A DNA stretch of 64,000 nt from positions 2,046,001-2,110,000 of the forward strand of contig JBBCHM010000001.1 in the NCBI GenBank assembly GCA_037200045.1, written 5' to 3'. Under the pieces are notes generated by a model. That model searched no databases, was not told the origin of the DNA, and was given only the letters and a program-made list of their open reading frames with translations. The stretch's first letter is position 1. The number at the start of each line of letters is the position of its first letter. Shown here piece after piece: positions 18,603-27,421 of the stretch. The stretch comes from Rhizomicrobium sp. (lineage in GTDB: Bacteria > Pseudomonadota > Alphaproteobacteria > Micropepsales > Micropepsaceae). A program made the translations under genes and the position numbers.

Positions 18603-18983
18603 TCAATCCTTTACCCGCCACGGCGGATAGCGGCGGTTTTCGCCGGCTTTGTACAGGCAGAGCTTCACCCCGGCCGGATCGGTCAGCCAGGCCTCGCGCC
18701 ATAGCCAGCTTTGATCGGTGGGTTCCGTATCGAACACGATACCCTTGGCCTTGAGCGCGGCGACGCGGGCGTCCAGGTCATCGCATTCGAAATAGATGCC
18801 CGAGCCTTCCGCGGCGCGGCCGGCATCGGCGGTCAGATGGATCGAGAAGGTCGCTTCGCCCTCGGGCAATTCGAAGCGGGCGTAATGCGGCGACTGCACG
18901 ATGAGGCGCAGGCCCAGCGTACTGTAGAAGGCGATGGAGCGCGCGACGTCGAGCGCCGGGACCGTGACCTGGTTGAGCCTCAT
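18603..18983 (-). CDS. VOC/glyoxalase-family protein
   Basis: A 126-residue protein with the two-module VOC fold: [28 protein letters not shown], then GIYFECDDLDARVAALKAKG, and a closing WLTDPAGVKLCLYKAGE. Family members bind a divalent metal and act as glyoxalases, dioxygenases or resistance proteins. Its start overlaps the stop of the upstream methyltransferase (ATGA), so it belongs to that operon. Confidence 0.85.
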   Translation of the reverse strand: MRLNQVTVPALDVARSIAFYSTLGLRLIVQSPHYARFELPEGEATFSIHLTADAGRAAEGSGIYFECDDLDARVAALKAKGIVFDTEPTDQSWLWREAWLTDPAGVKLCLYKAGENRRYPPWRVKD

Positions 18984-19788
18984 TCCGTCGTCTCCAATGC
19001 GTTGCCGGACACCCAGTCCGCGCCGCCGCGCCGCGCCACGACACGGGCGAAACCGAACAGCTTTTCGGTGTCGGCTTCAAGCATGGCGATGCCGTCGGCC
19101 GAGGACTTCGCATGGAAACCGGCCAGGAGCGGCAGCACGGCGCGGTACCAGTCGAGCCAGAGCGCATGGCCGTCGTCCATCCAATCGGCGGTCTCAACCG
19201 CGGCGAGGCCGGTCTTCCGCCAATGGCGGTGCCACCAATCGGGGGAATGGAAGCAGCAGAAATCCCATTCCCACCAGGGCTTGAGACGATCGGGGACCGC
19301 GTCGATCTCGTGCGCGAGGGCCCGGGACGACGATGCCAAGATGGCCGCCGGGCTTCAGGAATTTCGCGATGTATCCCAGATAGAGATCGTCGGTGCCGAA
19401 ATACTGATAGGCGTCGAGGCTGACGATGGCGTCGAAGGCGCGTTCCGCGAATGGCAGCGCGTGCGCCTCGGCAAGGATAGGCGTCACGCGATCCGCGAGG
19501 CCGGCGGCGTCGATGCGGCGCTGGTTCTCGTGCGGCTTGATCCACAGATCGGCGGCCGTGACGTGGACGCCGAATTCCCGCGCGAAGAAGATCGACGAGA
19601 CCGCCTTGCCGCAGCCCAGGTCGAGGATGCGCATGCCGGGTTTCAGGTCCATCGCCTCGCTCAGATATTCGGCGAGCCACAGCAACGTTCGGGCCCATCA
19701 GATTGTCCACGATCCAGCGCCCGTCATAGCGCGAGGCGCGGGGAAAGCGCGGCTTGACCAGCCGCGCATTGAGTTCTTCGTTCGTCAT
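18980..19788 (-). CDS. SAM-dependent methyltransferase (reading frame broken twice)
   Basis: Correcting one extra base near 19685 and one near 19320 restores a continuous 268-residue protein from the ATG at 19788. It begins [22 protein letters not shown]. Motif I is [21 protein letters not shown] with the acidic residue in TAADLW, followed by [20 protein letters not shown] (motif II/post II). The C-terminus is Trp-rich ([16 protein letters not shown]). This matches class I small-molecule methyltransferases. Both breaks are single extra bases in short runs, and the summed length after correction is a multiple of three, so errors are likelier than decay. Confidence 0.75.
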
Positions 19789-19810
19789 CCTTCTGTCCTT
19801 TCTGTTCGGG

Positions 19811-20066
19811 TTAGCGGTTGTCCAATTGCGCGCGCACGCTGGCGAGGCCCCGCCGCGAGATGCGGTAGGGCGCGCCACCACTGGACTCGATGAGCCCGCG
19901 CTTCTTCAGGTTTCTTGAAAAGGCCAATCGTGCAATCGGCGAGGCGGTGGCCGTCGCGGTTGTAGCAATCGACCTCGACGATGCGGCCGTCGGCCCGGAT
20001 ATGTTGAATGCGGCCGCCCTGCGCCAGGCAGTGCAGCACGCGCTGCTCCAGTTTCGAAATGTTCAA
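19811..20066 (-). CDS. yjhX: YjhX-family protein (toxin-like), frame broken once
   Basis: Removing one extra base near 19908 gives 84 residues: [20 protein letters not shown], then [19 protein letters not shown], then [20 protein letters not shown] and a final VRAQLDNR. This matches the YjhX family end to end and at full length. E. coli YjhX is described as the toxin of a YjhX/YjhQ pair, where the partner is an acetyltransferase. Here the gene precedes the methyltransferase by 22 bases and a GNAT gene lies just upstream. The start is a TTG at 20066 and is uncertain. Confidence 0.75.
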
Positions 20067-20256
20067 GGATGTCGTCTTTCATCGCACCGAATTCCGCGCG
20101 ACGCGACGAGCAAGCAACAGCCTGCGCGCGCGCGAGCGCGTGTCTAGGCCCGCGACGAACGCAGGCAAGGCAATCAGCGGATGGCGACAATCTCTGACAT
20201 GGAACCTCGGATGGAGGCAGGGAGACGCCGGGATTTAAGCAGGACCGGTACCGCTG

Positions 20257-20720
20257 TCAACGCGCGATCCAGTCGCTTTTCGGGAGCATCCAGGCCAATT
20301 CGTCCGGTTCGCATGCCGAATTGTCTTCGACAAAGCCGAGCGACCGATAGACGTGTTGTGCCCTTGTGTTGATCTTGCGGACATGGAGCGTGACGCGTTC
20401 GGCGGCGGTGGCGGCGAACACCCAATCGATCAAGGCCGACAGCAGGCGCCGACCGAAGCCGGCACCCGCCTGGGCGACCGCGACGCGGCGCAGATACCGG
20501 ACGGCGGGATCGCGCTTGACGTCCTGAAAATCGCAAATCCCCGCGGCACGCCGGCGCCATCGAGGCCGATGACGTACAGCCAATTGTCGTCGGCCAGGTG
20601 CGCGCGATGCTCGTCTTCCGCAAAGCGGCCGACCAGCGGCTCGTAGCCCGGGCCGCGCTCGGTCGCCATGATGAAGGCGATGTCGCCGGATGTCGCGACG
20701 CGCAGAGTGATGTTGCTCAT
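20257..20720 (-). CDS. GNAT-family N-acetyltransferase (frame broken once)
   Basis: The protein starts MSNITLRVATSGDIAFIMATERGPGYEPLVGRF. After one missing base near 20527 it continues with VRYLRRVAVAQAGAGFGRRLL (the acetyl-CoA motif A) and RAQHVYRSLGFVE (motif B). With the base restored it is 154 residues, normal for the family. The substrate is unknown. It lies upstream of the YjhX-like gene on the same strand, with a 190-base gap containing no visible gene. Confidence 0.75.
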
Positions 20721-20762
20721 ATCCGCATCGTACAACGCGGCGCGACCGATGATGTCAGCAGC

Positions 20763-21364
20763 TCAGCGCTTCAGCTCGATCACGTCGAGCGTCGATTCCT
20801 GGACCGGAAGGGCATTTCCAGGCGGGCGTGGCCGGCGCCGATCACCGTCAGGATGCCGATCTGGTCGTCCGGCGTCGCGGCGGCGCCGGCGCTGGCGCCG
20901 TTGCCCGAATAGGCGTGCGGCGGCTCGCCGGTCACCGACGAGGCGCCGAGATAAACAAGCCCGCCATCGGCCGGATAAAGGAAACCGGCGGTGTGCTGGC
21001 TGCCGCTGGTCTTCTCGAAGAACAATCCGCCGCCGCGATTGGAGATGCGGCAGTTGAACCAGGAATAGACGACATAGGGCGTGATGCCGCCGAGCTTGAT
21101 GGTGCGGCAGCGCCAAGAGCCGACAAGCTCGCCGCCCGAGGGCGCGTGGCTGGCCGGGCCGAGCGCGGCGTCGATCGCCGAGGCATCGCCCGAACCTGTG
21201 CCGGCATGGGCTTCGGCGAGAGCCTTTTCCTTGGCTTCGCCCAGGCGCGCGAGGCGCTGCTGGTCGTATTGCGAGGCGACGTCCTGCCAGCCGGCGGCGG
21301 CCGCGGTCGCGGACAACGCCAGAACGGCGGCGGCGAGAAGGAGTTTAGACAGGTTCGCGGACAT
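20763..21364 (-). CDS. DUF4893-like exported protein (frame broken near its end)
   Basis: The protein starts MSANLSKLLLAAAVLALSATAAAA, a signal peptide, followed by WQDVASQYDQQRLARLGEAKEKALAEA and a beta-rich region with SWRCRTIKLGG, SQHTAGFLYPADGGLVYLGAS and a final HARLEMPF. One missing base near 20812 switches frame; restoring it gives the ending PVQESTLDVIELKR and 200 residues. This agrees with DUF4893, periplasmic proteins of unknown function. Its start lies inside the end of fabI, so it is probably cotranscribed with fabI. Confidence 0.72.
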
Positions 21365-22200
21365 TCGCTTTGGTCCCTTCGGTCGCGTCGGTCTCGGGCG
21401 CGACCCAGCCCTTGAGATCGGCCGTCGGCGGCATGCCGACGACGTTGAATCCGGCATCGACGAAATGCACCTCGCCCGTCACGCCGCCCGACAATTCGCT
21501 GAGCAGATAAAGCGCGGCGCCGCCGACATGATCGAGCTCGACGCTCCGCTTCAGCGGCGCGTGGCTCTTGTTCCACTTGAACACCATGCGCGCATCGCCG
21601 ACGGCCGAGCCGGCCAGGGTGCGCATCGGGCCGGCGCTGATCGCGTTGACGCGCACGCCGTCGCGGCCGAGATCGGCGGCGAGATAGCGCACCGAAGCTT
21701 CCAGCGCGGCCTTCGCCACGCCCATGACGTTATAGTTCGGCATGACGCGGCTGGCGCCGAGATAGGTCAGCGTCACCAGCGCGCCGCCGTCGCTCATCAG
21801 GGCGGCGGCGCGCTGCGCCACGGCGGTGAAGGAATAGCAGGAGACCGACAGCGTCTTGCAGAAATTGGCGCGGGTGGTGTCGACATAGCGGCCCTTCAGC
21901 TCGTCGCGATCCGAGAACGCGATGGCATGGACCAGGAAACTTGCCCCAACGGGTCTTCAGCCGGTCGAACACCGCGTCGAGTTCGGCGTCGTTCTCGACA
22001 TCGGCCGGCAGCACGATCTGCGAGCCGATGGATTGCGCCAGCGGCTTCAGCCGCTTGGCCTGGGCGTCGCCCTGATAGGTGAAGGCGATCTCCGCGCCCT
22101 GGGCGGAGAGCACGCGCGCGATGCCCCAGGCGATGGAATGGTCGTTGGCGACCCCCATCACCAGGCCCCGCTTGCCCTGCATCAACTTGCCGTCCGCCAT
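21345..22200 (-). CDS. fabI: Enoyl-[acyl-carrier-protein] reductase FabI (frame broken once)
   Basis: This is the last step of each fatty-acid elongation cycle. After removing one extra T near 21942 the protein is 284 residues. The N-terminus has GKRGLVMGVANDHSIAWGIA, the FabI-type cofactor site. The catalytic Tyr-x6-Lys is in YNVMGVAKAALEASVRYLAADL, followed by VNAISAGPMRTLA. The tail matches the family. It is downstream of fabB and fabA, the conserved alphaproteobacterial order. Because the enzyme is normally essential, the break is best read as a sequence error. Confidence 0.9.
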
Positions 22201-22275
22201 GTCCAACCTCGCCCGTGTCTGGGTCTGTACCGTTTTGGGACAACCGACACAGGGCCGAATTGTCCGATGCAAGTT

Positions 22276-23495
22276 CTATGCGGCGCGCTGGAACACCAGC
22301 GAGGCATTGGTGCCGCCGAAGCCGAAGGAGTTCGACAGCGCGGTCTCGATCCTGGCGTTGTCGATGCGCTTGCGCACGATGTTCGCCGAGGCGACCGCGG
22401 GATCGATCTCCTCGATATTGGCGCTTTCGCAGACGAAGCCCGACTGCATCATCAGCAGCGTGTAGATCGCCTCGTGCACGCCGGCGGCGCCCTGGCTGTG
22501 GCCGGTCAAGGACTTGGTCGCGCTGATCGGCGGCATGTTGTCCCCGAAGACTTCACGTATGGCGTTGATCTCCGGGATGTCGCCGACCGGGGTCGAGGTG
22601 GCGTGCGGATTGATGTAGTCGATCGGGGCCTTCACCTTCTCGATCGCCATGCGCATGCAGCGCACCGCGCCCTCGCCCGACGGCGCGACCATGTCGGCGC
22701 CGTCCGCCGTCGCGCCATAGCCGACCATCTCGGCATAGATCTTCGCACCGCGCGCTTTCGCGTGTTCGTACTCTTCGAGGATCAGGATGCCGCCGCCGCC
22801 GGATATCACGAAGCCGTCGCGGTTCTTGTCATAGGCACGGGAGGCTTTTTCCGGCGTGGCGTTGAACTTGGACGACATCGCGCCCATCGCGTCGAACAAT
22901 TCGCTGAGCGTCCAGTCGAGCTCTTCGCCGCCGCCGGCGAACATCACGTCCTGCTTGCCCCATTGGATCATCTCATAGGCGTTGCCGATGCAGTTCGCCG
23001 AGGTCGAGCAGGCCGAGGAGATCGAGTAGTTCACGCCCTTGGTCTTGAACCAGGTCGAGAGATTGGCCGAGGCGGTGGACGACATCGCCTTGGGCACCGC
23101 GAAGGGGCCGATGCGCTTGGGGCTGTGGTTGGTGCGGGTAATGTCCGCCGCCGCGACGATGGCCTTGGTGGACGGCCCGCCGGTGCCGACGATGAGGCCG
23201 GTGCGCGGATTGGAGATGTCGTGCGGCTCCAGCCCCGCATCGGCGATGGCCTGGGTCATCGCCACCCAGCAATAGCCGGGCGCCGTCGCCCTGGAAGCGC
23301 CGCGCCCGGCGGTCGACCACCGCGTCGAGATCGAGCTTCAGGCTGCCATGGACCTGGGAGCGGAAGCCGTATTTCACATAGTCCTTCCGCCGTCACGATG
23401 CCGGACTTGGCCTCGCGCAGGCTGGCCACCACTTCCTGGGTGTTGTTGCCGATGGATGAGACGATGCCCATTCCGGTGACCACCACGCGTCTCAT
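22276..23495 (-). CDS. fabB: 3-oxoacyl-ACP synthase I (FabB), frame broken twice
   Basis: Start [22 protein letters not shown]. Removing one extra base near 23385 and one near 23282 joins all segments into 405 residues, the FabB length. The catalytic Cys is in [14 protein letters not shown], and the two His are in [11 protein letters not shown] and [11 protein letters not shown]. The C-terminus has [14 protein letters not shown]. The enzyme elongates unsaturated intermediates made by FabA, and the gene sits between fabA and fabI. Two independent one-base insertions in one essential gene point to sequence error. Confidence 0.9.
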
Positions 23496-23533
23496 GGAAG
23501 AAAATTCCTTTTGTGCCGGGTCATCATCTTCGT

Positions 23534-23618
23534 TGTCATCGCCCGCGAATGCGGGCGACCCAGGTGACACCGATCCGAGTGTCGTCAACTGGGTGGCCCG
23601 CATTCGCGGGCCATGACA
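23534..23618. repeat. MITE-like repeat with TGTCAT/ATGACA ends (family B, copy 2)
   Basis: An 85-bp element lies between fabA and fabB. The left arm contains GCCCGCGAATGCGGGC then GACCCAGGTG. The right arm contains CAACTGGGTG then GCCCGCATTCGCGGGC. Each arm is itself a palindrome and the two are mutually inverted. It is nearly identical in plan to 46075-46200. Confidence 0.85.
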
Positions 23619-23642
23619 CCGGTAAAAGTGTAGGCGATTTTC

Positions 23643-24205
23643 TCAAACCGTGACCGGCTGCGCGCCCGCGTTCTTGAGCGCTTCGACCGCGTCGCTGAAG
23701 AGGCCGACCTTCATGTCCTTCACTTCGTAGACCACCTTGCCGTCCACCTTCATGATGCCGTCGGCCACGCCCATCACCAGCCGGCGCATGATCACGCGCT
23801 TGAGCTCCACATAATAGGTGATCTTCTTGGCGGTCGGCAGCACCATGCCGGAGAACTTCACCTCGCCGACGCCCAGCGCGCGGCCCTTGCCCAGCCCGCC
23901 CATCCAGCCCAGGAAAAAACCGACCATCTGCCACAAGGCATCCAGGCCCAGGCAGCCCGGCATCACCGGATCGTCCTGGAAATGGCACTTGAAGAACCAG
24001 AGATTCGGATTGACGTCGAGCTCGGCCTCGACCGAGCCCTTGCCGGCCGATCCGCCATTGTCGGTGATCTTGGTGATGCGGTCGAACATCAGCATCGGCG
24101 GCAGCGGCAGGCGGGCATTGCCGGGGCCGAACAGCTCCCCGCGGGCGCAGGCGAGCAGGCCGGCATGTCGAAGGAGGATTTGCGTGCGGGGTTGGGCTTG
24201 TCCAC
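23643..24205 (-). CDS. fabA: 3-hydroxydecanoyl-ACP dehydratase/isomerase FabA (frame broken near 5' end)
   Basis: FabA introduces the cis double bond for unsaturated fatty acids. Most of the protein is intact: [37 protein letters not shown] (catalytic His) and [14 protein letters not shown] (catalytic Asp). Restoring one G near 24163 adds [19 protein letters not shown] upstream. A GTG at 24205 with an AAGGA site then gives 187 residues. The gene is divergent from irr, with an Irr-type palindrome between them. The GTG start is my best choice, not certain. Confidence 0.88.
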
Positions 24206-24261
24206 GTCCAGGTCCTTTGCGGCCGGCCCTTGACAGACAAGGGCTTTGAGCCGATTTGTAT

Positions 24262-24278
24262 GTTAGAAACGTTCTAAC
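24262..24278. promoter_or_regulatory. Irr-type operator (ICE-like palindrome) between fabA and irr
   Basis: GTTAGAA-ACG-TTCTAAC is a perfect 7-3-7 palindrome 69 bases before the irr ATG. It closely matches the palindrome before the rubrerythrin gene at 24788-24804. From memory, Irr binds TTTAGAA-N3-TTCTAAA-like iron control elements. Autoregulation of irr and control of fabA are likely. Confidence 0.75.
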
Positions 24279-24346
24279 GAATATGCTTCGGGCAGGATAG
24301 CAAAGTTACGGCCCGAGTGTCAGCGGTCTGGATCAGGTAACCCGTG

Positions 24347-24770
24347 ATGGCCAAGAAGGTTCGCGAAGCCGGAACCGACGCGGTGGAGCGCCTGCGCGAA
24401 GCGGGCCTGCGCCCGACGCGGCAGCGCGTGGAACTGGCCGGATTTGCTGTTCGCGGAAGGCCACCGGCACATGACGGCCGAATCGCTGCACGGCGATGCC
24501 CAGACGGCGGGCGTCAAGGTTTCCCTGGCGACGGTCTACAACACGCTGCACCAGTTCACCGCCGCCGGCATCCTGCGCGAGGTGGTGGTCGATGCCGCGC
24601 GCTCCTATTTCGACACCAATACCGGCGATCACCAGCATTTCTTCGTCGAGGATGACGGGCTTCTGATCGACATTCCGGGCGAGCACATCGAAGTCGCCGG
24701 CGTGCCCGAACCGCCCGACGGCATGGCGGTGGACCGGATCGATGTCGTCGTACGCGTGAAGCGGTTCTGA
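24347..24770 (+). CDS. irr: Fur-superfamily iron response regulator Irr (frame broken once)
   Basis: Removing one extra T near 24443 gives 140 residues. The winged helix is AGLRPTRQRVELAGLLFAEG...VSLATVYNTLHQFTAAGILREV. The metal/heme region is SYFDTNTGDHQHFFVEDDG, followed by LLIDIPGEHIEV. The HxH segment and absence of a C-terminal CxxC zinc pair fit Irr rather than Fur. Irr senses heme and iron status. Its placement next to fabA and a rubrerythrin gene, each with an Irr-like box, agrees. Confidence 0.87.
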
Positions 24771-24787
24771 GAACGACTCTCAACTTC

Positions 24788-24804
24788 TTTAGAAATGTTC
24801 TAAA
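24788..24804 (+). promoter_or_regulatory. Irr-type operator (ICE-like palindrome) before rubrerythrin
   Basis: TTTAGAA-ATG-TTCTAAA is a perfect 7-3-7 palindrome. A TTGACA -35 hexamer begins 3 bases after it at 24808, so a bound regulator would touch polymerase directly. The rubrerythrin ATG is 73 bases downstream. Confidence 0.8.
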
Positions 24805-24876
24805 CTGTTGACACGCGGTCCGCCGCGGAGTTTTCTTCTGCGCGGAAAGTGATTTTCCAGCCCCTAGGAGAAGACG

Positions 24877-25299
24877 ATGACGGACCTCAAAGGCTCCAAG
24901 ACTGCCCAGAATTTGAAGGACGCGTTTGCCGGCGAGAGCCAGGCCAATCGCCGCTATCTCTATTTCGCACAGAAGGCCGACGTCGAAGGCTATAACGACG
25001 TGTCCGCCGTGTTCCGCTCGACCGCGGAAGGCGAGACCGGCCACGCCCATGGCCATCTCGAATATCTCGAGGCGGTCGGCGACCCGGCGACCGGCGAGCC
25101 GATCGGCGACACGACGCTGAACCTCAAGGCTTCGATCGCGGGCGAGACCCACGAATACACCGACATGTATCCCGGCATGGCGAAGACCGCGCGCGGCGAA
25201 GGCTTCGACGAGATCGCCGACTGGTTCGAGACGCTGGCCAAGGCGGAGAAGAGCCACGCCGGACGCTTCCAGAAGGCGCTCGATACGCTGGGGAAGTAA
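24877..25299 (+). CDS. Rubrerythrin-family diiron protein (no rubredoxin domain)
   Basis: A 140-residue ferritin-like four-helix protein. The diiron ligands appear as [40 protein letters not shown] and [10 protein letters not shown], an E...ExxH repeat typical of rubrerythrins and erythrins. There is no C-terminal rubredoxin CxxC pair. Such proteins reduce hydrogen peroxide or store iron. An AGGAGA site precedes the ATG and an Irr-like operator covers the promoter. A repeat follows before the Fe-S gene. Confidence 0.9.
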   Translation: MTDLKGSKTAQNLKDAFAGESQANRRYLYFAQKADVEGYNDVSAVFRSTAEGETGHAHGHLEYLEAVGDPATGEPIGDTTLNLKASIAGETHEYTDMYPGMAKTARGEGFDEIADWFETLAKAEKSHAGRFQKALDTLGK

Positions 25300-25307
25300 G
25301 ATGAATA

Positions 25308-25427
25308 CCTCTCCCGCACTTCGCGGGAGAGGTCGAAATTTGCGAAGCAAATTTCGGGTGAGGGGACGTGCTTCGGCCCCTCACCCGGCTCGCTACGCTC
25401 GCCGACCTCTCCCGCAAGCGGGAGAGG
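25308..25427. repeat. Composite palindromic repeat, family A (copy 2)
   Basis: Modules in order: CCTCTCCCGC/GCGGGAGAGG, GAAATTTGC/GCAAATTTC, a middle segment with AGGGG...CCCCT arms, and a final CCTCTCCCGC/GCGGGAGAGG. The first two modules match 1330-1375 almost base for base. It separates the rubrerythrin and Fe-S genes. Confidence 0.8.
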
Positions 25428-25458
25428 TTGTCCGCGCACGATCTTTGAGATTTTTCCC

Positions 25459-26824
25459 ATGTCCCGCGAAGGCTCCCTCGAAGCGCCGACTCGCCATCCG
25501 ATCGCCTGGCGCGACGAGGCCTTTTACGATGCCGGCGCGCTCGACAAGGAGCTGCGGCGGGGTGTTCGACATCTGCCATGGCTGCCGGCGCTGCTTCAAT
25601 CTGTGCGATTCCTTCCCGCGCCTGTTCGACCTGATCGACAACAGCGCGGACGAAACCATCGAGGCGGTGAAATCGGAAGACTTCGTCGGCGTCGTCGAGG
25701 CCTGCACGCTGTGCGACATGTGCTTCATGACCAAGTGCCCTTACGTGCCGCCGCATCAATTCCAGCTCGACTTTCCGCACCTGATCCTGCGCGCCCGCGC
25801 CGTGGAGGCCAAACAGGGCAAGACCGATTTCACCCAGCGCCAATTGGCCGAGATGGACCGTAACGGAACGCTGGCCCGCGTCGCCTCGCCGGTGATCAAC
25901 TGGGCGTCCTCCACCGCGAACAAGCCGATGCGGGCGCTGATGGAGAACGTCGCGCATATCGACCGCACGGCGGAGCTGCCGAAATTCCATACGCGGACCT
26001 TCGTGTCGGCCGACAAGGGCGATCCGATCCACGCGAACGCGGCGGCGCCGGCCTTCGGCAAGCGCAAGGCGGCGCTTTATGCCACCTGCTTCGTCAACTA
26101 CAACAAGCCGGCGACGGGGCTGGCGGCGCGCGCGGTGCTCAATCACATCGGGGTCGAGACCAAGGTCACCTATCCCGGCTGCTGCGGCATGCCGTTCCTG
26201 GAACAGGCCGAGCTCGACCGCGTTGCCAAGAACGCGGCGAAGGTCTCGAAGGAATTGGTCAAGCTGATCGATGACGGCTACGACATCGTGGCGCTGACCG
26301 CGTCTTGCGGGCTGATGCTGAAATTCGAATGGCCGCTGATCGTGCCACAGAACGAAGACGTCAAGCGCGTCGCCAAAGCCACCTTCGACATCGACGAATA
26401 TGTCGTCGATGTCGCCAAGAAAGAGGGCCTGCCGGCCGGCCTCAATCCGCTCCCCGAAGGCGTCACGGTGCACCTGGCCTGCCACGCGCGGGCCCAGAAC
26501 ATGGGACCGAAGGCGGCGGAGATGCTGCGGCTGATCCCGGGCACGCCGGTCGACGTGATCGAGCGCTGCTCCGGCCATGGCGGGACGTTCGGGGTGGTCA
26601 AGCCGACGCACGATCTTGCGGTGAAGGTCGGGCGGCCGGTGTTCCGCACCGCCAAGCAACAGGGGCGCGGGCACATCGTCAGCGATTGTCCGCTGGCGGC
26701 GCAGCACATCGTGCAGAACGTGAAAGAGCTGGCGGGGAAGGACGGAAGCAAAGCTGCGGCGCGCGAGCCCGAGCATCCGATTCAGATCATGGCGCGCGCC
26801 TATGGATTGGTGGAACCCGCATGA
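25459..26824 (+). CDS. Fe-S oxidoreductase, heterodisulfide reductase/GlpC-like (frame broken once)
   Basis: Start [20 protein letters not shown]. One extra G near 25560 must be removed to reach [20 protein letters not shown], giving 454 residues. There are two cysteine clusters for 4Fe-4S centres: [11 protein letters not shown] and [13 protein letters not shown]. The C-terminal half has the CCG-domain pieces [22 protein letters not shown] and LACHARAQN, plus a degenerate second motif CSGHGG. It is followed directly by a DUF3501 gene (ATGA overlap). With the rubrerythrin upstream this is a recurring three-gene set; electron transfer to a peroxide-reducing partner is inference. Confidence 0.85.
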
Positions 26825-27417
26825 TGTCCCTCAGCGAACGCAGGATCACGCCAGCCGACATCCTTCCCGACGCCGAATACAACGCGCGGCGCGGCGAATT
26901 GCGCGCCAACGCCATCGCCGAGAAGAAGAACCGGCGCATGGAGGTCGGGCCCTATGCCACGTTCTATTTCGAGAACTATCAGTCGATGTGGCTCCAGGTG
27001 CAGGAGATGCTGCGCATCGAGAAGGGCGGTGCCGAGCAGGTCGCCGGCGAGCTCGAAGCCTACAATCCGCTGATCCCGCAAGGCTCCGAGCTGATCGCGA
27101 CCGTGATGATCGAGATCGAGGATGCCGCGCGGCGCGACCGCGAATTGCGCCGCCTCGGCCATGTCGAGGACTCAGCCTTCCTGGAGATCGGCAAGGACCG
27201 CATCAAGGGCACGCCGACCGATTACGAGGACCGCACCACGCCGGAGGGCAAGACCTCGTCGGTGCATTGGCTGCGCTTCGTCTTCACGCCGGCGCGGATC
27301 GCGGCGTTCCGCGCGGGGAGCGAGCCCGTGGTGCTCGGCTTCACCCATCCCAATTACGGCCACATGGCGGTGATGCCGGCGGCGACCCGCGCCGCGCTGG
27401 CGGGCGATTTCGCCTGA
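26821..27417 (+). CDS. DUF3501 family protein
   Basis: About 198 residues, starting at either of two adjacent ATG codons. It begins SLSERRITPADILPDAEY. A conserved centre reads RRMEVGPYATFYFENYQSMWLQVQEMLRIE, and the end has FTHPNYGHMAVMPAATRAAL. It has no known catalytic motif. DUF3501 genes are repeatedly found beside rubrerythrin and HdrD-like Fe-S genes, as here, where it overlaps the Fe-S gene stop. Function unknown; most likely part of the same redox unit. Confidence 0.85.
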   Translation: MMSLSERRITPADILPDAEYNARRGELRANAIAEKKNRRMEVGPYATFYFENYQSMWLQVQEMLRIEKGGAEQVAGELEAYNPLIPQGSELIATVMIEIEDAARRDRELRRLGHVEDSAFLEIGKDRIKGTPTDYEDRTTPEGKTSSVHWLRFVFTPARIAAFRAGSEPVVLGFTHPNYGHMAVMPAATRAALAGDFA

Positions 27418-27421
27418 TCGG

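Noticed and set aside
20067..20256. Possible short coding region upstream of the YjhX-like gene
   Set aside because: The frames here are Arg/Ala-rich without motifs or ribosome sites, and the reading frame in this stretch is unreliable because of nearby indels.
23534..23618. CRISPR-like repeat array near fabA/fabB
   Set aside because: There are only two inverted arms, no direct repeats with regular spacers and no cas genes; it is a palindromic element.
19194..25863. Split fabI, fabB, irr, methyltransferase and Fe-S genes as real pseudogenes or separate short proteins
   Set aside because: Every break is fixed by a single base and the joined proteins have normal length and all catalytic residues. 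Sequence error is simpler than simultaneous decay of essential genes.
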